Of a stretch of DNA of 64,000 bases, positions 47,579 through 56,003 are shown in pieces. The stretch's first letter is position 1. Every line of letters starts with the position of its first letter. The notes under the pieces are model-generated. The model was given only the letters and a program-made list of their open reading frames with translations. It had not been told where the DNA came from and made no database searches. Source of the stretch: Rhizobium skierniewicense (GTDB lineage Bacteria > Pseudomonadota > Alphaproteobacteria > Rhizobiales > Rhizobiaceae); contig NZ_JACIDV010000004.1 of assembly GCF_014196515.1 (NCBI RefSeq), forward strand, positions 350,760-414,759, given 5' to 3'. The position numbers and the translations under genes are program-made.

Positions 47579-48261
47579 TGACTTTTACGAATGACGCGAG
47601 CGTATACGACGATTTGCCTGAGGATGACGAAATGGCGTTCGTTATCTACAGCGGCAGGTTACGATCCAAACTTGTAAGATATGATAACGACGGTGACCCG
47701 CAGGTCGAGGATGTGCGTCTTTATCGAGGTCGTTTGATACAGGCATCTAAGACGTTTGATTTAACGCCGTTAATAATTGACACCATCAACGGTGGTGGCA
47801 CCTTAAGTTCGTTTGCTGAAGCACGAGAGTATTTGTCTTCGATTGATGGGCTATTTGATTTCAAAATGTTGGCGGATTCGAGAAGTAGGACATCTGCCGT
47901 CTTTGATACCGTGGTTATCAGGGATGACTACAAAGACAGTATCCGCAATCTAGTGAACAAAATAAAAGTACGTATTGATAGTGCGGATCTAGGTACTCAA
48001 AAGCAGGAAAGTCTGTTTATTAAGCTCAACCTCTTTCTGAAAGAATTAGATAACGAGCGAACGAAGCTGACAGCACTTATGGCAGCATTTGTTCAAGTAA
48101 GCGGTAGTGTCGGAGAGGCCGCAGAGAAGCTTGGTCCCGCTGTCGATTTATTTGAGCGGGTAATGAAAGCGGTTGGTCTTGGAAGTCGCGAGATGCGCGG
48201 TCTCCCGAAAAGCGATGAGGAGCAGAAATTGCTTCCGCCACCAGAAAATCTTGAAGAATAG
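47578..48261 (+). CDS. Unknown gene inserted between sufB and sufC
   Basis: Not recognised. The 227-residue protein has an acidic N-terminus (DDLPEDDEMAF), a region of predicted beta structure to about residue 100, and a helical C-terminal half with KQESLFIKLNLFLKELDNE, then an Ala/Val-rich helix (ALMAAFVQVSGSVGEAAEKL) and LPKSDEEQKLLPPP. The Leu/Ala helix pattern recurs in unrelated small proteins of unknown function. There is no membrane span or signal peptide. By hand count GC is about 46 percent over 47641-48240 while sufB is near 60, so it looks acquired. It overlaps the sufB stop and is followed 12 bases later by sufC, so the operon frame is kept intact. Confidence 0.75.
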   Translation: MTFTNDASVYDDLPEDDEMAFVIYSGRLRSKLVRYDNDGDPQVEDVRLYRGRLIQASKTFDLTPLIIDTINGGGTLSSFAEAREYLSSIDGLFDFKMLADSRSRTSAVFDTVVIRDDYKDSIRNLVNKIKVRIDSADLGTQKQESLFIKLNLFLKELDNERTKLTALMAAFVQVSGSVGEAAEKLGPAVDLFERVMKAVGLGSREMRGLPKSDEEQKLLPPPENLEE

Positions 48262-48273
48262 AGAGATCACAAC

Positions 48274-49029
48274 ATGCTTGAAATCATCGACCTGCACGCA
48301 AAGATCGCCGATACCGACACGCAGATCATCAAGGGCTTGAACCTGAAGGTTGCGGCTGGTGAAGTGGCGGCTATCATGGGGCCCAATGGCTCTGGCAAGT
48401 CCACGCTGTCCTACATTCTGTCGGGCCGTGAAGATTACGAAGTCACCTCCGGTGACATTCTCTATAACGGCGAAAGCATTCTGGAACTGGACGCTGCCGA
48501 GCGCGCGGCCAAGGGCATCTTCCTTGCCTTCCAGTATCCTGTCGAGATTCCCGGCGTTGCTACCATGCAGTTCCTGAAGGTTGCCATGAACGAGCAGCGC
48601 AAGGCACGTGGCGAAGCTGAACTGACGACGCCTGACTTCATCAAAAAGGTCAAGGAAGCCGCTGGCGATCTGAAGATCGACATGGATATGCTGAAGCGTC
48701 CGCTGAATGTCGGTTTTTCCGGTGGTGAAAAGAAGCGTGCGGAAATCCTGCAGATGGCGCTGCTTGAGCCAAAGCTTTGCGTTCTCGATGAAACGGACTC
48801 TGGTCTCGATATCGACGCGCTGAAGATCGTGGCCGATGGGGTCAACGCGCTGAAGTCTCCCGATCGTGCGACCATCGTCATCACCCACTACCAGCGTCTG
48901 CTCGACTACATCGTGCCGGATAGCGTTCATGTCCTCTACAAGGGCAAGATCATCCGTTCCGGTGACAAGGCTCTGGCACTGGAACTGGAATCCAACGGTT
49001 ACGCCGACATCATCGGTGAAGCAGCCTGA
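48274..49029 (+). CDS. sufC: Fe-S assembly ATPase SufC
   Basis: The ABC-type ATPase of the SufBCD scaffold complex. The 251-residue protein has Walker A MGPNGSGKST, the signature FSGGEKKRAEILQMAL and Walker B CVLDETDSGLDIDAL, with the switch histidine in ITHYQRLLDY. It follows the inserted gene with a 12-base gap and is followed by sufD. Confidence 0.96.
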   Translation: MLEIIDLHAKIADTDTQIIKGLNLKVAAGEVAAIMGPNGSGKSTLSYILSGREDYEVTSGDILYNGESILELDAAERAAKGIFLAFQYPVEIPGVATMQFLKVAMNEQRKARGEAELTTPDFIKKVKEAAGDLKIDMDMLKRPLNVGFSGGEKKRAEILQMALLEPKLCVLDETDSGLDIDALKIVADGVNALKSPDRATIVITHYQRLLDYIVPDSVHVLYKGKIIRSGDKALALELESNGYADIIGEAA

Positions 49030-49050
49030 TTGGCTGGGAAGGGTGATGTG

Positions 49051-50322
49051 ATGAACATGCAAACAACCAACCGGCAGACCCCAGCGGAAACAGCGCTGGC
49101 CGAAGCCTTTACGAAAAAGTTTGGCGAACTGCCGGGTGATGGCAACGTGGTTGCCGCACGTGATGTGCTGTTCGACGATCTGAAAACCGGCGGTCTTCCG
49201 ACGCGCCGCGTCGAAGCTTGGCATTATACCGATCTGAAGACCCTGCTGCGTGCCATCCCCGAAGATGCGCCAGCACCGATGATCGAAAAGCGTGCGACAC
49301 TCGTTGCCGGCTCGCCGGTGGCCTATGTGCTGCACGGCAAGGCAATCGATAGCGAGGTCGAAGGCTTCGATATCGCCAGCTATGCCGACAACCTTCTGGA
49401 CGGCACCGCCGCCTCCGCTCTGGTTGCCGCCAGCAAGGACGATGCCATTGGTCGCATCAATGGCAGCTTCGTTCGCGATGGCGTTTCTGTCGTCGTTCCG
49501 GATGAGGCACAACTTGAAACGCCGCTGGAGCTTCAGGTCATCCATGGAGCAGGGCAGGTTCACACCCGTTTCCCGGTGCACTTCGGAAAAGGCGCGAAGG
49601 CTACGGTCATCGAGCGCCATCTGTCTGTGACGGATGAGGCTGCGTTCGTGTCTTCCGTCAGTGACATCACTGTCGATGACGGTGCGCAGGCGACATACAT
49701 CATTTTGCAAACGCAGGGTGCCGCCGATACGCATCTGGGCCAGTTGCGGATCAAGATCGGTGCGGACGCCCATCTGCGCCTGTTCGTCATCAATGCCGGT
49801 GGCAAGCTGGTTCGGCAGGAATTGCGCGTCGATGTCGAGGGTGAGGGTTCCGACCTGTCGATCCGTGGTGTCAACCTGCTGGGTGGCGAAACACATACCG
49901 ATGTCACCATGGTTCTTGGCCATAACGTGCCGAACACGACGTCGACGGAAGTCTTCCGCAACGTGGTGTTCGACCGCGCCAAGGGCATTTTCCAGGGCAT
50001 GATCCGGGTTGCGCCCGATGCGCAGAAGACCGATGCCAAGATGGCCTGCAATACGTTGCTCATGTCTGATGATGGCGAGTTCTCGGCCAAGCCGGAACTG
50101 GAAATCTTTGCCGATGACGTGCAGTGTGGCCATGGTGCGACCGTTGCCGATATCAGCGACAACCATCTTTACTACCTGATGGCGCGTGGCGTGCCACGGG
50201 CGAAGGCGCGGGCGATGCTCGTTAATGCTTTTGTCGATGAGATCGTGGAAGAACTGGAAGACGAACATCTGGTAGAAGCGCTCGAGGGCATCATTGCCGA
50301 CTGGTTGGACCGTCATGCCTGA
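49051..50322 (+). CDS. sufD: Fe-S assembly protein SufD
   Basis: SufD pairs with SufB in the scaffold. The 423-residue protein has TRRVEAWHYTDLKTLL in the N-terminal half and the beta-helix with the C-terminal CGHGATVADISDNHLYYLMARGVP. The ATG at 49051 has GAAGGG seven bases upstream; a TTG at 49030 would add seven residues. It overlaps sufS by eight bases at its end. Confidence 0.95.
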   Translation: MNMQTTNRQTPAETALAEAFTKKFGELPGDGNVVAARDVLFDDLKTGGLPTRRVEAWHYTDLKTLLRAIPEDAPAPMIEKRATLVAGSPVAYVLHGKAIDSEVEGFDIASYADNLLDGTAASALVAASKDDAIGRINGSFVRDGVSVVVPDEAQLETPLELQVIHGAGQVHTRFPVHFGKGAKATVIERHLSVTDEAAFVSSVSDITVDDGAQATYIILQTQGAADTHLGQLRIKIGADAHLRLFVINAGGKLVRQELRVDVEGEGSDLSIRGVNLLGGETHTDVTMVLGHNVPNTTSTEVFRNVVFDRAKGIFQGMIRVAPDAQKTDAKMACNTLLMSDDGEFSAKPELEIFADDVQCGHGATVADISDNHLYYLMARGVPRAKARAMLVNAFVDEIVEELEDEHLVEALEGIIADWLDRHA

Positions 50323-51565
50323 TAGCGAACGCGCCGTATTGGCTGCCCCTTATGACGTAGAAGCCGTTCGGAAGGATTTCCCCATCCTTTCGCGCGAAGT
50401 CTATGGCAAGCCGCTGGTTTATCTGGACAACGGCGCGTCCGCACAAAAGCCGCAGGTGGTCATCGACGCTATTTCGAATGCTTACGCAAACGAGTATGCC
50501 AACGTCCACCGCGGCCTGCATTTTCTCTCGAATGCCGCAACCGATGCTTATGAGGCGTCGCGTGAAAAGGTGCGCCGCTTCCTGAACGCAGGTTCGGTGG
50601 ACGAGATCGTCTTCACGAAATCCTCGACCGAGGCGATCAATACCGTGGCTTACGGCTATGGCATGCCGAAGATCGGCGAGGGCGACGAGATCGTCCTTTC
50701 GATCATGGAACACCATTCCAATATCGTTCCATGGCATTTCATCCGTGAACGGCAGGGTGCGAAGCTCGTCTGGGTGCCGGTGGATGATGACGGTGCGTTT
50801 CACATCGAGGATTTTGAAAAAAGCCTGACGGAAAAGACCAAGCTGGTTGCCATCACGCATATGTCCAATGCGCTCGGCACTGTGGTCCCCGTCAAGGAAA
50901 TCTGCCGCATCGCGCATGAGCGTGGCATTCCGGTGCTTGTCGATGGCTCTCAGGCTGCTGTTCACATGCCGGTCGATGTTCGCGATATCGACTGCGACTG
51001 GTATGTGATGACCGGCCACAAGCTTTACGGCCCGTCGGGTATCGGCGTGCTCTACGGCAAGGCCGACCGGTTGAAGGACATGCGCCCGTTTCAGGGCGGT
51101 GGGGAGATGATCCTCGACGTGTCCGAAGACGAGATTACCTACAACGAGCCACCGCACCGGTTCGAGGCGGGCACACCGCCCATCGTGCAGGCTATCGGCC
51201 TCGGTTACGCGCTGGACTATATGGAAGGCGTGGGACGTGCTGCGATTGCTGCCCATGAGGCGGATCTGGCGGCATACGCTGCGGAGCGTCTGCGCGACAT
51301 CAACTCGCTGCGCATCATCGGCAATGCACCCGGTAAGGGCGGGATTTTCTCGTTCGAGCTCGAAGGCATCCATGCCCATGACGTCTCGATGGTGATCGAC
51401 CGGCGCGGCATAGCCGTGCGCGCTGGCACCCATTGCGCGATGCCGCTCTTGAAACGCTTCGGCGTGACCTCCACATGCCGTGCATCATTCGGCCTTTACA
51501 ACACGCGCGCGGAAGTGGACGCCCTGGTCGAAGCTCTCGATTACGCCCGCACATTTTTTGCCTGA
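50315..51565 (+). CDS. sufS: Cysteine desulfurase SufS
   Basis: A class II cysteine desulfurase supplying sulfur for SufBCD. The 416-residue protein has the PLP lysine in TGHKLYGPSGIGV and the active-site cysteine in RAGTHCAMPLL. The ATG at 50315 lies inside the last codons of sufD, a translational overlap; a GTG at 50294 would overlap more. No sufE or sufU gene lies in the operon, so the sulfur acceptor must be encoded elsewhere. Confidence 0.95.
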   Translation: MPDSERAVLAAPYDVEAVRKDFPILSREVYGKPLVYLDNGASAQKPQVVIDAISNAYANEYANVHRGLHFLSNAATDAYEASREKVRRFLNAGSVDEIVFTKSSTEAINTVAYGYGMPKIGEGDEIVLSIMEHHSNIVPWHFIRERQGAKLVWVPVDDDGAFHIEDFEKSLTEKTKLVAITHMSNALGTVVPVKEICRIAHERGIPVLVDGSQAAVHMPVDVRDIDCDWYVMTGHKLYGPSGIGVLYGKADRLKDMRPFQGGGEMILDVSEDEITYNEPPHRFEAGTPPIVQAIGLGYALDYMEGVGRAAIAAHEADLAAYAAERLRDINSLRIIGNAPGKGGIFSFELEGIHAHDVSMVIDRRGIAVRAGTHCAMPLLKRFGVTSTCRASFGLYNTRAEVDALVEALDYARTFFA

Positions 51566-51577
51566 AGGATCAGGACC

Positions 51578-51961
51578 ATGACAACCGAGACAACTGAACC
51601 GAATACTGATGTAAGCGCCGTCGTCGCGACGTCTTCGACCATCGCGCCGGACGAACTGGCGCGCATCAGCGATGACGTGATCGCGGCGTTGAAAACTGTC
51701 TACGACCCGGAAATTCCAGCGGATATTTTCGAGCTGGGCCTGATCTACAAGATCGATGTCGAAGATGACCGCATGGTCAAAATCATGATGACGCTGACAG
51801 CGCCCGGTTGCCCCGTTGCTGGCGAAATGCCGGGATGGGTGGAAAACGCGGTAGGTGCCGTCGAAGGTGTGTCCGGCGTGACCGTCGAAATGACCTTCGA
51901 CCCGCCATGGACGCCGGACCGCATGTCGGAAGAAGCGCAGGTTGCTGTCGGCTGGTACTAA
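51578..51961 (+). CDS. sufT: SUF system protein SufT (DUF59/MIP18)
   Basis: A 127-residue MIP18/DUF59-domain protein, the SufT component that assists maturation of iron-sulfur proteins under high demand. The domain begins at about residue 28 (IADDVIAALKTVYDPEIP by family pattern; the sequence reads ISDDVIAALKTVYDPEI) and has the conserved cysteine in TAPGCPVAGEMP. The N-terminal 25 residues are Thr/Ala-rich. It follows sufS by 12 bases. Confidence 0.93.
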   Translation: MTTETTEPNTDVSAVVATSSTIAPDELARISDDVIAALKTVYDPEIPADIFELGLIYKIDVEDDRMVKIMMTLTAPGCPVAGEMPGWVENAVGAVEGVSGVTVEMTFDPPWTPDRMSEEAQVAVGWY

Positions 51962-52047
51962 GCCTTGATACCGGCGAACGATGAGACTAGATTTGAATCC
52001 ATGAAAGCATCGGGCCTTGAACCCGCTTGTCGAAGGAGAATAGGCCC

Positions 52048-52437
52048 ATGGGCTTTGCAGTGATGACGATGACAGAGGCAGCCGCTTCACGCGTCAATGA
52101 AATCGTCGGGAATTCCGGGCCGGACGCCAAGGGCCTTCGTGTTGGTATCAAAAAAGGCGGCTGCGCGGGGATGGAATACACCATCGACTTGGTGACAGAA
52201 CCATCCGCCAAGGACGATCTCATCGAGTTCCAGGATGCCAAGGTCTGGATCGAACCTTCCGCCGTGCTTTATCTGCTTGGTACACAGATGGATTTCGAGA
52301 CCACGAAAATGCGCGCCGGGTTTATATTCACCAACCCGAACCAGACGTCGGCCTGCGGTTGCGGGGAGTCGGTCGAGTTGAAGCCTGCTGATCTGGCCGT
52401 GCTGGCCAAGCAGCGCCAAGAGGCGGTCGGGGCTTAG
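52048..52437 (+). CDS. sufA: A-type Fe-S carrier SufA
   Basis: An A-type carrier that passes clusters to target enzymes. The three conserved cysteines are present: GGCAG near residue 43 and SACGCGESV close to the C-terminus. The 129-residue length is typical. The ATG at 52048 has AAGGAG nine bases upstream. It ends the suf operon; a repeat copy follows its stop. Confidence 0.93.
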   Translation: MGFAVMTMTEAAASRVNEIVGNSGPDAKGLRVGIKKGGCAGMEYTIDLVTEPSAKDDLIEFQDAKVWIEPSAVLYLLGTQMDFETTKMRAGFIFTNPNQTSACGCGESVELKPADLAVLAKQRQEAVGA

Positions 52438-52444
52438 GACTCGC

Positions 52445-52485
52445 CACGTGAGCAGATCCTCGGGACAAGCCCGAGGATGACGAAC
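52445..52485. repeat. Palindromic repeat after sufA
   Basis: The copy reads GTGAGCAGATCCTCGGG, ACAAG, CCCGAGGATGACG and matches the one at 43793-43828 almost base for base (one change in the shared core). It lies just after the sufA stop and could also act as the operon's transcription or stability hairpin. Confidence 0.85.
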
Positions 52486-52525
52486 GAGTGAAGCGCTGGG
52501 CGTTTAATAATGTCCTTCTGTCGTA

Positions 52526-53443
52526 TTAGACGGCTTCCCGCACAGCAATCTCAGCCAAGGCCAATGCTGCTTCTCGTGTCTTCGCGGCAGCAATAAATCG
52601 TCCGTTGTGACAGAAGGTCGCGCCTTCAACGCCGGATGCCGTCTCCAGATCGCCATTCGTCAAACCGGCCCATGCGGCTGGCAGATCGGCACGGAGCTCA
52701 AAACCCTCATCGGCGCGGCGGATGCCGGTAACGCACCAGTCCTTGTCGCGGGGGTGGACCACGAAGAGCAGGTGGTCTGCACCTGCCTTGATGATGGCGG
52801 GACGGAACGGCATGCCGCGGGTAAGTTCCAGAACGCGGCTTTGGCCTGCAATCTCGATGGAACGGAGGACCTGCGTTTCCGCGCGCAACTTCGCAGCCTT
52901 TTTCTCAATGCTGGCTTCGACGAAGCTGCGGGCGATCGAAAGGGCTGTATGGAACGCGAGATCGTCCGCTTTTGGGTCTTCATTGTCGAAGGTGGGTTTC
53001 AGTGTTTCCAGCAACGACGGTAGGGTCAGGCCCGCAAGTGGACCGGCTATCGATGGGCTGAGAGCACCATTATCCGTAAGGTCGATGGGCAGGACGAAGC
53101 CTTTGTCGAACGACAGATGGATTGTGTCGATGTGGTCGTGCGGAACGCCATAGGCGGCGAGATACTCGTGGCCGTAATGCTTCCAGATCAGCCCGAAAGA
53201 GCTGTAAGGCTGGCCGTCTTCGCGAAGTGGTGCGCCGCGCTGGTGGTGGTCGAAAATGCTGATATCGGCATCATAGGCACCGCCAACATCGTAAATGATG
53301 CGATCCTCGCCTGGGGTGATCCACTCCGGCGCGCGACTGCGAACAATCTGCGCGTCGGGAAACAGCCGGGTGAGGATGACGCTGGACAACAGTTCATCGG
53401 CATGGAAGCCACCGGAATGGGTGACGAGAAAATCCACTGACAT
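52526..53443 (-). CDS. MYG1 family protein
   Basis: A 305-residue MYG1/DHH-like protein. The family motifs are clear: THSGGFHADELLSSV near the start and the metal-binding FDHHQRGAP. MYG1 relatives in eukaryotes are 3'-5' RNA exonucleases of mitochondria and nucleus; the bacterial role is untested. The ATG at 53443 begins the conserved sequence; a start at 53524 would add a Ser/Asn-rich leader. It is followed, in the direction of transcription, by a long gap to sufA. Confidence 0.85.
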   Translation of the reverse strand: MSVDFLVTHSGGFHADELLSSVILTRLFPDAQIVRSRAPEWITPGEDRIIYDVGGAYDADISIFDHHQRGAPLREDGQPYSSFGLIWKHYGHEYLAAYGVPHDHIDTIHLSFDKGFVLPIDLTDNGALSPSIAGPLAGLTLPSLLETLKPTFDNEDPKADDLAFHTALSIARSFVEASIEKKAAKLRAETQVLRSIEIAGQSRVLELTRGMPFRPAIIKAGADHLLFVVHPRDKDWCVTGIRRADEGFELRADLPAAWAGLTNGDLETASGVEGATFCHNGRFIAAAKTREAALALAEIAVREAV

Positions 53444-53524
53444 GGGAGGACCGGCCTTATTGTTCGGAAAGAGCGTGTTTGATCGCTCAGATACCGTGTG
53501 TGCGGCAGTGCTGCAACCCGCCAA

Positions 53525-54007
53525 TCAGGCGATTACGGTGATTTCCAGCTCCTGATCGCCAACTTGCACGAGGTCTCCCACTGCCTTGCCCAAAAGGGCG
53601 CGGGCGACAGGTGAGACATGGGACATCGACCCTGCTTTAGGGTCCGCTTCATCTTCTCCGACGATACGGAATGTTTGCACCCGCCCGTCATCTCTCTCGA
53701 AGGTCACAGTGCTGCCGAATGCGACGGTATCATTGTTTTCGGGGGCTGGCATGGGCTGGGCCGTGTGAAGCCTCTCGGAAAAATAGCGAAGGTCGCGCAT
53801 ATGCGGTGCGGCCACGCGTCTGCGCTCGTTGATGTCATCGATGGTGCTTGCCTCATCGATGGCTTTTCGGGCTTTTTCTACGTGTGCCGCAAGAGCTTTC
53901 AGCCCAGCCTCGGTGACAAGGTTCGGATGTGGTGAAACAGGGCGATCCGGCAGCTGTGTTTCTGCTGCGGTTTCGGCACTCTCTTCTTTGACAAATGCGA
54001 CGCTCAC
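53525..54007 (-). CDS. GreA/GreB family elongation factor
   Basis: A 160-residue protein with the GreA/GreB-type C-terminal domain (FGSTVTFERDDGRVQTFRIVGEDEADPKAG, then SPVARALLGKAVGD). The N-terminal half is shorter than the usual coiled coil but does hold NERRRVAAPHMRDLRYFSERL, a charged helical segment. It may be a secondary Gre factor rather than the main GreA. The gene runs in the same direction as MYG1 with an 81-base gap. Confidence 0.82.
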   Translation of the reverse strand: MSVAFVKEESAETAAETQLPDRPVSPHPNLVTEAGLKALAAHVEKARKAIDEASTIDDINERRRVAAPHMRDLRYFSERLHTAQPMPAPENNDTVAFGSTVTFERDDGRVQTFRIVGEDEADPKAGSMSHVSPVARALLGKAVGDLVQVGDQELEITVIA

Positions 54008-54071
54008 TTCAAAACTCCTCTTTCACATCTTCCTTATATGGAGAAGGGATGGAGCAATGGCAATGAGCGGC

Positions 54072-55280
54072 CTACTCGTGCCGCAACGCTTCTATGGGGC
54101 TGAGACTTGCCGCCCTTCGTGCCGGGAAGTAGCCGAAGATGACGCCGATGGCGGCGGAAAACGCAAAGGCGAGCGCAATGATGGCGGGACTGGTGACGAA
54201 GGGAACACCCAGAAAACTGACGACGCTGTAGGCAAGCCCAAGGCCGAACAATATGCCTGCCACGCCGCCGAAGGCAGACAGCATCACCGCTTCTACCAGA
54301 AACTGCGTGAGGACCTGCTTTTCCAGCGCGCCGATGGCCAGCCTTATGCCGATTTCTCTCGTGCGCTCCGTGACCGATACCAGCATGATGTTCATGATCC
54401 CAATACCGCCCACCAGCAGGCTAACGGCTGCCACAGCACCCAGCAGGCCGGTCAGCAGCGTTGTCGTGCCCGTCATGGCCGAAGCAATCTGGGCCATGTC
54501 GTTGACGGTGAAATCGTCATCGCGACCGAGCGCAATGCGACGACGCTCGCGCAGCAGGTTCTCGATGTCGGATTGAACCTTCGCGGTCGATACGCCGTCC
54601 TGCGCCGACACCATGATGCTGGAAATGGTGGTGGTGCCCCCGATACGCCGCTGGTGGATTTTCAGCGGCATGATGATGGTGTCGTCCTGATCGTCGCCCA
54701 GGCCGGATTGTCCCTTGCGGGCCAGAACGGCAATAACAGGGCAGGAAATATTGCTGACGCGAATGGTCTGGCCGACCGGATTGGCGGCGCCGAACAATTC
54801 TTGACGCACGGTCTCGCCGATGATGCAGCCAATCTGGCCACCGCGATCCTCCGCCGGAAGGAATGAGCGGCCCTGCGCCAATGTCCAGTCCTGAGTGACC
54901 AGATAATCGTTGGTTGTACCCACGACGCTGGTCGAATGGTTCTTGCCACCATAAATGACGGTGGCGGCTGAGCTTCTGTTGACGGGAGCGACAGCTCTGA
55001 TGCCGCCAAGCTGGTCTCGCATGGCCTCAACATCATGGTCGTTGAAACGTTTGGCCTCGGTGCTCGCCCGCCCGGGGCCGAACTGGCCGGGTCGCACGAA
55101 CAGCATGTTGGTGCCAAGGCGCGACAGCTCGGATTTCACCTGTGCTGTCGTGCCGTTGCCGATCGTCACCATGGCGATCACGGCGGCAACGCCGATCACG
55201 ACGCCAAGAACGGTCAGAAATGAGCGCAGGATGTTGCGGCTGATGGCGCGCAGGGCAAGACGCGCAGTTTCAAGAAACAT
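54072..55280 (-). CDS. MacB-type ABC exporter permease
   Basis: A 402-residue permease of the MacB/LolC type. Helix 1 lies at about residues 20-45, then the large periplasmic (PCD) domain, and three C-terminal helices of the FtsX type from about residue 280 (the GGIGIMNIMLVSVTERTREIGIRLAIGA pattern is a hallmark of this group). The ATG at 55280 follows AGGAGG and overlaps the end of the ATPase gene. It forms a tripartite-type exporter with the ATPase and adaptor genes. Confidence 0.9.
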   Translation of the reverse strand: MFLETARLALRAISRNILRSFLTVLGVVIGVAAVIAMVTIGNGTTAQVKSELSRLGTNMLFVRPGQFGPGRASTEAKRFNDHDVEAMRDQLGGIRAVAPVNRSSAATVIYGGKNHSTSVVGTTNDYLVTQDWTLAQGRSFLPAEDRGGQIGCIIGETVRQELFGAANPVGQTIRVSNISCPVIAVLARKGQSGLGDDQDDTIIMPLKIHQRRIGGTTTISSIMVSAQDGVSTAKVQSDIENLLRERRRIALGRDDDFTVNDMAQIASAMTGTTTLLTGLLGAVAAVSLLVGGIGIMNIMLVSVTERTREIGIRLAIGALEKQVLTQFLVEAVMLSAFGGVAGILFGLGLAYSVVSFLGVPFVTSPAIIALAFAFSAAIGVIFGYFPARRAASLSPIEALRHE

Positions 55281-55989
55281 CTGCCGCCTCCTGTCGCTCG
55301 GTGGCACTATCTGATTCGAGATGCCCATCTTTGAACCGCAGCAGCCGGTTCCCGTAGGCCGCGATGTCTTCTTCATGCGTGACCATGACCACTGTGATGC
55401 CCTTGTCGCGGTTGAGCGATGTGATCAACTCCATGATTTCCGTGCTGGTCCTTGTGTCCAGGTTACCGGTCGGCTCATCGGCCAGGAGCAGGGCAGGGCG
55501 GGTCACGATGGCGCGGGCAATGGCTACGCGCTGTTGCTGGCCGCCGGATAGTTCCTGCGTGGTGTGGTGTTCACGTCCGGCCAAGCCCACCTGCGCCAAT
55601 GCTTCCATGGCACGAGGTCGCCGCTCCGCTGTTTTCATGCCTCGATAGATCAGGGGCAACTCGACATTTTCGACTGCCGAGGTGCGCGGCAAGAGATTGA
55701 AGCCCTGAAACACGAAGCCGAGCATATGCCGACGCAGAAGCGTCAGTTGTGCACTCTCAAATCCGCTCGTCGCCACGCCCTGAAACAGATATTCCCCCGC
55801 CGTTGGGGTATCGAGGCAGCCGATGATGTTCATAGAAGTCGATTTGCCGGAGCCGGATGGGCCCATGATGGCGACGAACTCCCCTTCGTGGATCGACAGG
55901 CTGACGCCGTTCAGTGCGCGAATCTTTGCTTCACCGATGCCATATTGTTTGACGACAGTGCGAAATTCGATGAGTGGTTGACCTGCCAT
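55270..55989 (-). CDS. MacB-type ABC exporter ATPase
   Basis: A 239-residue ATPase. Walker A is GPSGSGKST, the signature [16 protein letters not shown] and Walker [13 protein letters not shown]; the Q-loop region [22 protein letters not shown] is the MacB/LolD type. It sits between the adaptor and permease genes, overlapping the latter by 11 bases. In many MacB proteins ATPase and permease are fused; here they are separate. Confidence 0.93.
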   Translation of the reverse strand: MAGQPLIEFRTVVKQYGIGEAKIRALNGVSLSIHEGEFVAIMGPSGSGKSTSMNIIGCLDTPTAGEYLFQGVATSGFESAQLTLLRRHMLGFVFQGFNLLPRTSAVENVELPLIYRGMKTAERRPRAMEALAQVGLAGREHHTTQELSGGQQQRVAIARAIVTRPALLLADEPTGNLDTRTSTEIMELITSLNRDKGITVVMVTHEEDIAAYGNRLLRFKDGHLESDSATERQEAADVS

Positions 55990-56003
55990 GCGCGTTTCCC
56001 GCC

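Noticed and set aside
48148..50316. Long minus-strand open frame (722 codons) across sufC and sufD
   Set aside because: Same reason: it mirrors conserved genes on the opposite strand and shows no protein family signature.
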